Below are positions 11,544 to 22,129 of a DNA stretch of 64,000 bases, piece by piece. Each line of letters starts with the position of its first letter. The stretch's first letter is position 1. The stretch comes from Saturnia japonica (taxonomy: Eukaryota > Arthropoda > Insecta > Lepidoptera > Saturniidae), in NCBI GenBank assembly GCA_033032175.1, contig CM065312.1, forward strand, positions 20,682,001 to 20,746,000, written 5' to 3'. The position numbers were made by a program, and so were the translations under genes. The notes below the pieces were generated by a model. That model saw only the letters and a program-made list of their open reading frames with translations, ran no database searches and was not told where the DNA came from.

Positions 11544-12519
11544 TTTATAGATTACGGTCTACTTTTTTGATTTTTATACATTACGGGTGGCTGCCCTAAA
11601 TTAAGTGCATTGGTCGTTTGTTTTGTTAATTGTATCTTAATAAGTGTCAAATATATTATGGTCATGTTTTACAATAACCAAGTTAAGGCGCCGGTATACG
11701 ATGAAGGGAAAGGAAATAGATACTTTGTCGCTCCACGTCTCCGTTTCCATAGGTCGCAAGTTCTTTAGATCTCTATATGGTCACTGGCACTCGAGTCTGG
11801 TTTTTGCAATAAGCACTAATTTTGAAGATCAGCGTGGGTGTAGGGTAATTTTAAAATACTTTTAGCGAAGCGTTTTTCAGAGAGTAATGAGTTCACTGTC
11901 ACTTCTACATGTTAAGAGCGAGTCTATGACGTGACCACTCGGCGATGTGTTTAAAAAGCGACTGGGGAGGGAACTCAGAAGGAAGGAGTAAATGAATCTA
12001 TTTATGAATGCGTAAATGAATATATGTATGTATGAAAAAGTAGATGAGTGATATAAATATAAGGCAAATACACCAAGTATTAGTTACGTTTTAAGGCAAA
12101 TATGATAAAACACTTTCCATAACGATTCGCTTTGATATGTCATATTTCAGCATCAACCGGTGTATAGCCACGCCGGCTTTTTCCGTGGATATGAAAGATA
12201 GGATAGGATATAGAATATATTATAGTTACATCTATGTGCCAGTTACACTTTGACACTGGCAAATTCCTATACGGTACCAGTTGAAGCAAGAACAATTTTA
12301 TTTATTAACTCAATTTCTTAACACCACTTATTTGCTTAGCATAGATTTTTGCTCACCGGTCTCGTTATACCGTTTGTCTGTTCGCGGAATGCGCACGCAA
12401 TAGGTCAGGGTTGCCTCTAGGAGTATTCCATTGGTAGCGTGTGAACCCTTTTGTTTAGGGGCGCAACGGTTTACGACATTGTGACACTCATAAACTTCTT
12501 AATTATTATCTTTACAATA
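11544..12519. other. No gene recognised
   Basis: A 73-codon plus frame at 11644-11865 has no recognised motif. The rest is single-copy-looking DNA. Confidence 0.4.
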
Positions 12520-12521
12520 TA

Positions 12522-12549
12522 CACACATCAAAAAAGTCTAAGCAACATG
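12522..12549 (+). repeat. Left terminal inverted repeat of the Tc1 element
   Basis: Begins CACACATCAAAAAAGTC and is preceded by TA. It pairs with 14098-14125 with one mismatch at position 4. Confidence 0.93.
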
Positions 12550-12828
12550 CGTGATATTACAAATTTTTCCATTTATATTAATTAATTTCTAAATATTTAC
12601 TCAAACAAAGTGCGTAGGTAAGTAAACTTTTTTGTTATTGATGACATACTGGCTGGTTGTAAAAAAAAATTTTGATTATGTTTTGTTTTTTCATAAAATT
12701 CAAATGACTGCGAATTTGTTTGAATTTAAGTGCGTTTTGATTGCTACGTTTAGTCTTGATTTTATAATTTTACCAACCATTTAAATAAAGTTAGCGACAA
12801 AATTGAATTGTTCGATACTCTTTACGTC

Positions 12829-13856
12829 ATGAAGCGACGTCATTTTATGGCAGATGAAATGCAAAGAGCTGTAGGGATGTTGCAAGCGGGAAGTAATCAA
12901 TCTCAGGTATCTCGACATTTTGGCATTCATAGAAGTATTATTTGTAGTCTTTGGCAGCGCTACAATAATACAGGAGAACCCGCTGAACAGCATCCAGGCC
13001 GTACCGTAAAAAGAGTACACCCACTCGGCAAGACCGGTACATACAACTGACTGCAAGACGCCAGCCGATGTTAACCGCTCGAGAGATAAGTTTGAGGCTA
13101 CAAATTTCAAGTGGTGTTGATGTAAGTCCACAAACTGTGCGAAATCGACTGCATGAGTACGGCCTACGAGCTCGACGCCCAATCAGGTGCCCACCGATAC
13201 GTCACGGGAATCGCGCTCGTCGATATGAATGGTGTAGAAAACGCATAATATGGACCCAGGAACAATGGGATAAAATTATGTTTTCCGATGAGTCGCGATT
13301 CGGGTTTAAGCCTGATACAAGAAGGGTGCGAGTGTATCGTCGGACCGGAAATACTGAAAGGCTCAGGTGCGTTCAGGAAGTTCATCCATACAGCGGCTCA
13401 ACAGTTATGTTATGGGCGGGTATTATGAAGAACAGGCGAACTGAGCTCGTTATTGTAAATGGAAACATGAATGCTGAAAATTACATTGAGGATATTCTCA
13501 GACCTTATGTCTACCTATTTGGACAAATCTTTGGCTCCGATTTTAGGTTAATGCATGACAATGCGCGTTCACATACAGCTCGGCGAACCAGTGAATACTT
13601 TGCAATGGAGAACATCCGGGTATTGCCCTGGCCTGCACAATCGCCAGATCTCAACCCCATCGAGCACGCATGGGACATGCTCCAGAGACGTGTTTTGAAG
13701 GACTTGGACGGAGCGACAACAACCCAACAGCTGAAGGATTTGCTACAATTCCATTGGAAGCGAATACCGCAAGATGACATAAACAGTCTCATTAATTCAA
13801 TGAATAATCGTTGCCGACAAGTTCTGAATTGCAGAGGAGCCCATACTTTGTATTAA
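12829..13856 (+). pseudogene. Tc1 transposase (DD34E), broken by one frameshift
   Basis: The transposase would bind the TIRs and perform cut-and-paste transposition in the nucleus. The start at ATG 12829 (MKRRHFMADEMQ) opens an N-terminal helix-turn-helix DNA-binding region of about 70 residues (SQVSRHFGIHRSIICSLWQRY). After about 13005-13015 the frame shifts by one base, and the rest continues in the frame that ends at 13856. The catalytic triad is intact: D in FSDESRF, D in MHDNARSHTA and E in SPDLNPIEHAWD, with exactly 34 residues between the second D and the E. The WPAQSPDLNPIEH motif is diagnostic of the Tc1 group. About 340 residues in total is the usual length for this family. The opposite-strand frames here are shadows. 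Confidence 0.93.
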
Positions 13857-14097
13857 ATTGTTCTATTCTTTCACAATAAATACATTTTCTTTAGAAATTT
13901 CATTTTGTAAGAAAAAAGTTTAGTTTCTTATGTATCTTAGTTTCTACAGTATATTCTAATATTGTTCATTTCTTTTATTAAAAGAACTTATAAAGACAAC
14001 AGCTGTTATTTTTACATCATAGAACTCTAAAGATATTATTTTAAAAATAAAATACAACGTTATAATGTGAAGAACCATCCTAAAATTTAAATTAGTA

Positions 14098-14125
14098 CAT
14101 GTTGCTTAGACTTTTTTGATGAGTG
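14098..14125 (-). repeat. Right terminal inverted repeat of the Tc1 element
   Basis: Inverted match to 12522-12549, ending GATGAGTG before the TA duplication. Confidence 0.93.
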
Positions 14126-14146
14126 TATTATAAGCTTTTGTCAGTG

Positions 14147-14317
14147 AAGGGGTTATTTCACGGCACGATCTACAGTACCCGATTTCCAGGGGGAGGACAG
14201 GGGGCTTTTGGCCGTGGAATCAAGCCAATAGCGACGCTCGATCCTGCGGCCAAAAGCCCCCCCCTGCCCTCCCTCCGGAAATCAGGTACGGTAGATATTG
14301 CCGTGAAATAACCCCTT
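14147..14317. repeat. Foldback (hairpin) element, 171 bp
   Basis: An inverted repeat with arms of about 75 bp: the left arm starts AAGGGGTTATTTCACGGCA and the right arm ends TGCCGTGAAATAACCCCTT. The arms are about 85% complementary and are separated by about 20 bp containing GCCAATAGCGACGCTC. It is GC-rich in an AT-rich setting and starts about 20 bp after the Tc1 element's TA. The 62-codon open frame across it is an accident of composition. It is probably a foldback MITE, since its centre recurs near 6793-6821. Confidence 0.8.
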
Positions 14318-15321
14318 AAATATTGTTTCGGACGCCTTCTAGTTTACATACACCATTACTTTAAAGTAGTCGAATAATTTTTTTTTATCTATTTTTTTTA
14401 TCTTTTAGTAATTGACGATGCCTTCAAAAAATATGGTAACGATATAAACTTTGAAAAATTTGCTCACAAGTTTATATAAACGTATGAACTTACCTAGACA
14501 CACTGATGTGTGCTTAGTGAGAGCTTAGATTTTCAACCTCTGGATTGTACCTAGATGAGGTCTATAAAATGATATTCTGTATCTGATACACTGAGTGTAT
14601 CGGCGAAGGATATAGTGGATTATAACCTGAAGATGGCTTTAAAACACAGGAATGAAAATTTCATCAAGTCAATTATTTCCCAAACCTCACCCTCTGTTTA
14701 TTACCCAAACACACTAACAATCCCATAATTTCTGTAAATTTAATACAACAATAATCTGTAATAATAATAAGCAACAGTGTATAACAATTTATAATATGTA
14801 ATTTAGTGACAATTTTGAATGTTTAATATTATAAAAGCACCCACTTAAAAAAAGGTGTGGACCGAGAGTCCGCAGATTTGTTTTTATAGAAAAAAAAATA
14901 CGGTGCTTAATAAATTGTACATACATATATATTTAAATTAATAATATCCTAATTCAGTTTTTTACAATATACAAATATAGCATACTTGTGTGCAGATTGA
15001 AAATATTTATCTCTTGACTCGTTATGTTTTTATCTTTAATTTTTCTTTTCGCTCTGGAATATACTTTTATTGAAAAGGAAATTTTGCACCTCGAGGAATT
15101 GACTACGTCTACGACAAATTGTACTGAATTCAATAATAATTATACAAAAAAAATTGTAAATGCTGCCCCGGAAAGTATTTTATGCAAGTTACTGATACAA
15201 AGTTGTAAGCTGATTTCATTTATCTATACATCACAACTACCAGTATAGTTTTAGGGTGTTACAAATTAGCACGAAAGTTAAAAGAAATCATCTTTCAAAC
15301 AAGCCAAATTATTCATTAAAA
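14318..15321. other. No gene recognised
   Basis: AT-rich; a 74-codon plus frame at 15024-15248 begins with a hydrophobic stretch (MFLSLIFLFALEYTF) but has no recognisable family, no clear splice context and low complexity. Confidence 0.4.
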
Positions 15322-15571
15322 GGAAACAAAAACCCGACTGCAACAAAAACACATGACTAAAGTTTATCTTTTTTTGCTTTTTATTTGATTCCCAGACTTC
15401 GGGCTTAAATATTATATAGTCTACGTCACTACCACAACTAAAAAGAATCGAACGACACCTCGTATGATAAAATTCATCAAGCCGTTTAGGCTCCAGAGAG
15501 TGCCAAAGAAATAGACATACATACATACGAGTAAAAAACATAACACTCCTTTTTCAAAGTCGGTTAAAAAG
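15322..15571 (+). repeat. Interspersed repeat R-B, long copy
   Basis: About 250 bp from GGAAACAAAAACCCGACTGC to CAAAGTCGGTTAAAAAG. It matches 28089-28323 (minus) over its whole length and 5290-5434 over its 3' half. The end resembles repeat R-A, suggesting related elements. The minus-strand open frame at 15278-15541 lies over it and is not a gene. Confidence 0.7.
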
Positions 15572-16159
15572 TCAATATTTCAAGCAGGTAAAATAAAGAA
15601 TAGAAATTTGACATTTTGTATTTACAACACGGTGTACATACCTTTGGTCTACGTATATATCTTCTCAGTTCAAATTCAAACTAATATACCAGTTTTTTAA
15701 ATCGTTTCATAAAGACCCACGAGCATGAATACCTTTTACAGAGCAAGTTAAAAAGCGTTGTAATAGAATAAATATCTAACGTAACATTTTTCAACACCTG
15801 TATACATGAGGCCTAAATGTCATTTGAATTATACTACGAAAGGGGAACATAGTAGGACATAATATACCTATAATATGTTTTTGAGTAGGTAACTATATTT
15901 ATATTTGCAGGTTGCGTATCAATACCTGATTTTAAGTGAAAAGGCTTATCTTATGGTATGAGTCGCTCCGACGTAATTCTTTCACCTTCGATTTAAGAAG
16001 CCGTGTTATACTTGACCTCGATTTCTGTTTATGGAAAGTAAAGATGAGGTTGCAAGTGTAACTTTGTCATTTTGTGGCTCATCGTGTTTTATATTCCTCA
16101 TGGCAAGAAACATTACTCTTTTTATTTAAACTTTAAACTTTTAACTTAACGTAATAATA
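15572..16159. other. No gene recognised
   Basis: Nothing recognisable on either strand. Confidence 0.4.
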
Positions 16160-16290
16160 TCCGCAAGTTCGACTCTCGGTACGTATGTACCAATGAGTAT
16201 TTTCAAATTCGCGAATATATACTAAATATAATTTTATTAGCCACCGTACCGGTTAACGGTGAAAGAAAACATCGTGAGGAAATTTTAACA
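16160..16290 (+). mobile_element. SINE tail fragment
   Basis: GCAAGTTCGACTCTCGGTAC is B-box-like, and AACGGTGAAAGAAAACATCG followed by TGAGGAAA is a tail block found in many lepidopteran tRNA-derived SINEs. The 5' part is missing or degraded. Confidence 0.5.
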
Positions 16291-16308
16291 CTTAATAAAT
16301 ATTCTCGT

Positions 16309-17990
16309 CACCTTCGTCATCATCATAATCATCATTTCAGCCGCAGGACGTCCACTGCTGAACATAGGCCTCTCCCATAGATCTCCAGAGCGACCGATCT
16401 TGTGCGGCCTGCACCCAACGGCTCCCAGCGACCTTTATTATGTCGTCTTTCCATCTAGTGGGGGGCCGTCCTACGCTGCGCTTTCCGGTTCGTGGTCTCC
16501 ACTCGAGAACCTTTCTGCCCCAACGGCCGTCAGTTCTCCGAACTATGTGCCCCGCCCACTGCCACTTCAACTTGCTAATCCTTTTGGCAATGTCGGTTAC
16601 CTTAGTTTGTCTACGGATCTCCTCATTTCTGATTCGATCTCGTAGAGAAACACCAAGCATAGCCCTCTCCATAGCTCGCTGAGCGACCTTGAGCTTTCTT
16701 ATGAGGCCCACAGTGAGCGACCACGTCTCTGTGCCGTATGTCATCACTGGCAACACACACTGGTCAAAGACTTTCGTCTTGAGGCACTGAGGTATTTTGG
16801 ACGAGAAGACGTCGCGCAGTTTTCCGAACGCTGCCCAGCCGAGTTGGATTCGTTGACTGACCTCTTTTTCAAAGTTGGACCTACCTAACTGGACTGTTTG
16901 TCCCAGGTAGACATATTCTTCAACAACTTCTAGACAATAGTTCCCAACTGATATTGGGGTGGGCACCACATGGACATTCGACAGGATTTTCGTCTTGTCC
17001 ATGTTCATTTTAAGGCCCACCTGTTGAGAAACTTTGACGAGGCCATCGAGCATTGTGCCAAGATCTTCCAGCGATTCTGCCATGACTACGATGTCGTCAG
17101 CAAATCGAAGGTGAGTGATGTACTCGCCATTGACATTGATGCCGAGTCCTTGCCATTCCAGGAGCTTGAAGGCGTCCTCTAGAGCGGTGGTAAACAGTTT
17201 TGGAGATATTACGTCTCCCTGTCTAACGCCTCTTCTCAAAGGAATTGCCTTCGTGCACTGCTCCTGTACTCGGACCGACATGGTGGCGTTGTTGTACAAG
17301 CACTTCAACACTTTGATATATCGATAGTCAATACGGCACCGCTGGAGAGACTGCAACACTGCCCAGGTTTCGACCCAATCAAAGGCTTTTTCGTAGTCCA
17401 CGAACGTTAAGCATAAAGGCAGATTATACTCCTCAGTCTTCTGTATAAGCTGCCGCAGCGTATAGATGTGGTCTACGGTGCTAAAGCCTTTTCGGAAACC
17501 GGCTTGTTCGGGAGGCTGGAAGTCGTCAAACTTGTGCTCGAGAGGATTCGTGATGACCCTCGAAAACAGCTTATAAACATGGCTCAGCAACGAGATGGGC
17601 CGATAGTTCTTCAATAAGGTTTTATCACCTTTCTTGAAGAACAGGACCACCACGCTGCCGTCCCACGTTTCCGGCGTTTTACCCTCGAGTATAACGGAAT
17701 TAAAGAGCTTCTTCAGGACCTTAAGTGCTGGTGTTCTACCCGCTTTAAGAAGCTCTGATGTAATTCCGTCATCACCTGGCGCCTTGTTGTTCTTAAGCTG
17801 CTTAAGGGCCATCCTAATCTCGTACAGGGTGATGTCGGGGATATCTTCGGTATAGTGTCGAGTCAGCCCGGCTCTCGGATCTTTAGCCGGGCTGGTAACA
17901 GTCTTAGTTGACGAGGTATATAACTGCCCATAGAACCTTTCGATCTCCCTTAATACCTCTGGCTTGGTGTACGCTGTAAGGTACAAAGAA
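16309..17990 (-). mobile_element. RTE-type LINE, 5'-truncated
   Basis: One long reverse transcriptase frame is followed by a very short 3' end rich in ATG/ATGATT repeats (16309-16336 reversed). Almost no 3' UTR with a microsatellite tail is characteristic of the RTE/BovB clade. The 5' boundary at about 17985-17990 cuts off the endonuclease half. Confidence 0.9.
16337..17986 (-). pseudogene. RTE reverse transcriptase, C-terminal 549 residues, open
   Basis: RTE LINE proteins copy their own RNA at a nicked target site with an apurinic-type endonuclease and a reverse transcriptase. Only the transcriptase half is present. Visible motifs in order: KAPGDDGITSELLK, NYRPISLLS, the first catalytic aspartate in FVDYEKAFD, GVRQGDVISPKLF, the catalytic FADD in LRFADDIVVMAES, and KTKILS. 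The post-RT region follows (VLPVMTYGTETWSLT, WAGHIVRR, GRPPTRWKDDI). A full RTE protein is about 1000 residues. There is no internal stop, and the first codon is TTG at the truncation point, so there is no real start. The unbroken frame suggests a young insertion. It is unlikely to be expressed as drawn. Confidence 0.92.
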
Positions 17991-18492
17991 ATGGAACGTA
18001 TTTATTTAAGAAAAGGATAGTTTATTTAAGTTTTGCAAGTATGAAAGAGTAAACGAATGAAGAGAATGACAGGAAGTGTGTAAGTGAGATAGTTTATATA
18101 TATTGTAATTAGTGTAAGAGGGAAAGAGAATAAAACGAATATGGTGTCAACCAAGTCTTTTTTATTTTACAACGCTACGCTGCCATCATCCATTTTCAGC
18201 TTCGTCAACTGACTCTGCCCAATAGATGCATTCCTTGCGAACACTTTGGAGCCTTTATTCCGCTCTATCGTCTCTTTAATACTTTTGGTATTGTAAGACC
18301 GGACATCGTCACCTTCGTATAATGGAGAAATGAAAAAAAAAAACGATTCCTTGGAGTTTGAAATCGCTAATGAACTGTGAGCTGGCGTAGAAATTATATT
18401 CATACTATCCCTTGGAAAGAAAGAGGCTTTTGTTTAGTTATAGAATATGTCTTACAAGCTTGAATTATTACATTATGATTGAAAGATTACAT
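17991..18492. other. No gene recognised
   Basis: A minus-strand frame of 78 codons (18167-18403) shows no domain. Sequence left of 18160 is AT-rich. Confidence 0.4.
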
Positions 18493-18690
18493 CTGATAGA
18501 GATGCGAATGTTAAGATGGATGTGTGATATATTGAATGGGTATGATTAGATATGAATATATCAGAGGAATTATGAAAATAACACCAGCGACAAAAAGGTT
18601 GACGAGGTTAGCGTGGTATGCATGTTATGAGGAGGAATAATTGGATACAATTAGGAGTAGAGAAAGACTTAAGAAGGTACAGATGAATTC
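18493..18690 (+). pseudogene. Degraded RTE-like LINE C-terminus
   Basis: Frames with interruptions read EMRMLRWMCDIL, then RYEYIRGIMKITPATKRL and LAWYACYEEE, then a SRERLKKVQMN remnant. This is the post-RT region of a LINE of the same broad group as the element at 16337, but in the opposite orientation and more decayed. Confidence 0.65.
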
Positions 18691-19358
18691 TTTGATAAAT
18701 AATGAAAATTCACTTAACGCCTACCTTTTAAGCAAAGTCATAAGAGTCCCGTGTAAAAAAATTATAAAAATCGGCATGCCGTTTGCAGACAGACAAAAAA
18801 ATGATATATTCCTGATCAGAGTTCTTGATATAGGTCGTCTAGTAAGAAACTTGGAAAAAAATAATATGTACTGACCGATATACATATTTAATATTATTGA
18901 TACTACTAACTTAATAGGAATTGTGAAATAGATACAACATGTAAAATTACACAACCGCGGTTTCCGCCCAATTGACACGGTATTGTCAATTAATTTAGTA
19001 ACCACTACTAAGGAAGTTCACGCGTGATTTACAGTTATGCCGTTTCAAGTCTTGTTGACAATTAAGAATGTATTCATGTGGAAATTTAATTATTTCGTCA
19101 CAAATATTTTTGTAAATGATAGCTAGATGTTGCTTTCGACTTCATTTAAGTAATCTCTTTCATGTAGTCTATCAAATGTGGCACCATCTACAGTTACAAA
19201 TCTAACTATAGTATATAGCACAGTACTGTATTTCGACTCTGCGTAATAAATACTATACAAGAAATATCGCAAAAATACTATATATGGATATATACCACAT
19301 TTGAATGGATGGATACATATAAACTTATGTGTTAGCTTGATGAAAAGTATAGTTTTAA
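18691..19358. other. No gene recognised
   Basis: Two overlapping opposite-strand open frames (18641-18874 and 18721-19005) have no recognisable motif. Confidence 0.4.
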
Positions 19359-19498
19359 TTTATATTAAATAAATAATTTTAATGAAAACTATAGTTTTCT
19401 AAATATAATTACCTCATTCACGAAAAACAAGTTGAGAATTCTACGAAAACTTATCGATCAAGACGGAAGTTGGTACAAAATAAAATAAATAATTATTT
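19359..19498 (+). repeat. Direct repeat flanking the gypsy-like element (left copy)
   Basis: About 130 bp here (blocks TTTTCTAAATATAATTACCT, TTGAGAATTCTACGAAAACT and TTATCGATCAAGACGGAAG) align to 25775-25900 on the other side of the nested retroelements at roughly 85% by eye. This is older than a target-site duplication and suggests that the insertion landed in a local tandem duplication. Confidence 0.55.
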
Positions 19499-19696
19499 TT
19501 TAGCGGAAGGTGTGAGGAACAGAGAGTAAAGTTCCTCATCCGCCATATAAAAGGGAGGATCCTCCGGACAGACGGGTGCTATGTCTGGCGGGCAGCTGCC
19601 CCGACGGTTGTAGTCGGGTTCTTGTATATATACTCAACGATTGAGTTAATTTCTATAGCGCGATGTAGGATAGTAGGAAGCATCTTATGTGGCTCG

Positions 19697-19701
19697 ATAG
19701 A
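19697..19701 (+). repeat. Copia target-site duplication, left
   Basis: ATAGA, directly before the TG of the Copia 5' LTR; the same five bases follow the 3' LTR at 24974-24978. Five base pairs is the usual Copia duplication. Confidence 0.8.
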
Positions 19702-21383
19702 TGTAGCTAAAGAAATCGCTACATAGTTGCGTCGATGCGTTGATGCGCCACCTATCGTGGCGAGAGATGTCGCTACATCACTCCCCTCCGACACCGGAGG
19801 TCGATAGCAGGTTGAGTCGTCCATATCTTGTGATGCTTGCCGGGCCAGTGGAATGTTCCAGTGAGTCGGAACTAGATGCCGCATAGTTCACGGTGAGTCG
19901 AAATTGTCTGCGGTCATAGGCTGCTAACGTCGACAAGGAGACTAAGTGCGCTTTCTGCTGCTTGCTGACCGGCCGAAGTGCAGTGGTGCTGTGCCAAGGT
20001 CGCTGAGAAGGCTGTGGGGCTGACCAGAAATGCGCGTCCGCTGCATGCGTATGGTCAGGATACCAGTATTTAGCCGTAAAAAGCTGGCTGGCAAGTATTG
20101 ACTCGCTGCTCGAAAAGCTTGAGGAAGTGATGATGACGTAGCTAATAAAAAGTGAGGTTAAGTAGCCGACGTATCACGGTTGGAGTCACCACTTTTAGCG
20201 GAGCGTGTGAGGATACTGAGAGTAAAGTTCCTCATCAGTTTCCATAGAAAAGGCAGGATCCTCCGATAAACAGGCGGGTGCTATATCTGGCGGGCAGCTA
20301 AACCTGACCGGTTGTAATCGGGTTCTTGTACATATACTCATACGATTGGTTAATTTCTATAGCGCGATGTATAGTAGGATGCCTACTTATGTAGCACGAT
20401 AGATTTGTGTCGTAGTTGCGTCGAATGCGTTGAGCAAACAGTTGTGGCGAAACCATTGACGCTACCAAGGATGTTAATCTAGGCCATAAAGCATTGATTA
20501 TTCTGAACATGGATTGACCCAATCATAATTAAAATTTTAAATAGAACAAGCTGTGAGTGCCCGGGATTGTTCTAAGGTCATAATTTTCTCATTCAAGAAA
20601 CAATCTTGAGAATTCTACTAAAGTTTACTCCGGATTATGAGCAGGAAATTTGTAGCATATAAAATATTACGAATGATTGTTTAATCTACCATACAAACAT
20701 AATGATTAGTTGTAACTTGTATTATTTAGAATATGTCTGATTTTCATATTGTTTATTATATTTAATTCTTAGTAAGCTACGGTTTTGACTTCCGATAAGC
20801 TTGAGAGGAAATATAACGACATTTTTTATATTGACTCAGATTGAATGAGTATTTGGGTTACTTTAATGTTTCACCAAGAAAGGATTGCCAGATCAGTACA
20901 AACTTCAATGATAATGGGAATAGAAAGCTCTGGTTGTGCTAATAAAATAAAGTGCAGATTTTATAATTAAAACAGACTTTGAAGTTGCTACAAGAAGTGA
21001 AAATATGTAAAATACATTTGACACTTACTGCATTGTACCATTTAATAGCTTTAGATACCCAACTTAAAGAAAAATTGTAACAACTGTAGTTCCCAGAATA
21101 ATCACATAATAACACACGAACCGTCGCGTCCCCGTAAGCTATACGGAATTGATAATACATTATGGGCATCTGAGTAAGAACTCTTGATATTTTGATTAAC
21201 ATTAAATCACCGGTTTCAGATTTTCGAGTTATTTGAAAGTGTCAAAAAGTTATTTTATTAAGCTGTTCCTTTCTTCTTCTTGTTTTGGCACCCCAAAAAG
21301 CACGATTGACAATTGGTACATGGATTCTGGTGCATCCATGCACATTCAAGTAAAATCTGATTCCTTATATGACAACATACAGA

Positions 21384-21654
21384 CATACCATCACGCCTTT
21401 AGTCAAGGGTATAGGCAGAGGTGTACCAATGCACATTCCACAGTTCACCGTACAGAAGATGGGAAATTTGGATCTCAATCTAATAGGGGGCGAGCCTAGT
21501 TGCCATGGTAATCGAGCGCAAAGCCAAACTCCGAGCTGCTAATGAGACATTTCATAGAAAAACTCAATAACACATTGCTCGACCAGGGAACTTGAGTACC
21601 CAGGACCTCGATCATAGCAGTCGCGCTTATGAACCAGTTAGGCTTAATGAGGCA
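21384..21654 (-). mobile_element. SINE S1, blended duplicate of 26515-26764
   Basis: Same element in the same context as 26515-26764, with extra bases. Probably the same genomic copy counted twice. Confidence 0.6.
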
Positions 21655-21984
21655 GTGGCTCTCTTGTCAGAACTATCTAGGGAGTTTTTGTGACATCCCA
21701 AAATGTGTTGGCCGCATTTTATTTACAATCCATTTCACTTATGCACATCAACCAAAGTATTAGTTATGCAAAATTCGGCCGAGACTAACCAACAACATGG
21801 GGTCAAAAACCTAAATTAGTGAATAAAAAATAGGAGGACCACGACATGTCACGTCAAGATACCGCCAAAAACTCTCATAGCATCTGAGACGGTTTAGCAT
21901 GTATGGCACCGTAGAATGGGACACCTCAATTATGTACTGATGTAAAAAAGTTACGAAACTTGTACTCTAATGGTAAGAACAGTA

Positions 21985-22115
21985 TCTACATATTAATACA
22001 TGATAGCAACAGCTTTCGTATTCCTTTGTTATAGCGTATTGAGGGAAACGGAAGACTGTGAGATTTGGCATGAAGTTTATATGGAGAATGAGTGCAGAAA
22101 GCTAAAATATATCTA
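21985..22115 (+). mobile_element. Helitron start, blended duplicate of 27052 onward
   Basis: TCTACATATTAATACATGA and the following 110 bp match 27052-27175, after which the sequence passes into Copia integrase. Probably an assembly duplicate, not a separate truncated copy. Confidence 0.6.
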
Positions 22116-22129
22116 AGAGTCAACATCAC

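Larger units (their letters stand above)
12522..14125 (+). mobile_element. Tc1-family DNA transposon, nearly complete
   Basis: A 1604 bp element flanked by the target dinucleotide TA on both sides (12520-12521 and 14126-14127), as is standard for Tc1/mariner. Terminal inverted repeats of about 28 bp match with one mismatch: left CACACATCAAAAAAGTC..., right the reverse complement starting CACTCATCAAAAAAGTC. One transposase gene lies inside with about 300 bp of 5' and 270 bp of 3' non-coding DNA. Intact ends and TSD suggest a fairly recent insertion, but the frameshift in the transposase makes this copy non-autonomous. Confidence 0.93.
19702..22115. other. Blended consensus: downstream flank mixed with Copia 5' half
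   Basis: This stretch follows the sequence at 24979-27180 in order but carries many small insertions and substitutions. Several are pieces of Copia: TAGCTAAAGAAA and GCGCCACCTATCGT near 19704-19758 match the Copia LTR (24792 onward) where the clean flank has other bases. GGGCATCTGAGTAAG and the protease codons near 21314-21340 replace flank sequence. Annotation inside this interval is unreliable at base level. Within it lie blended copies of the gypsy-like LTR and internal part (19768-20465), SINE S1 (21384-21654) and a Helitron start (21985-22115). Confidence 0.8.

Noticed and set aside
12781..13182. 133-codon minus-strand frame
   Set aside because: It is opposite the Tc1 transposase, whose domains and catalytic residues are on the plus strand.
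14123..14311. 62-codon plus frame
   Set aside because: It spans the Tc1 border and the foldback hairpin; the protein is made by the palindrome.
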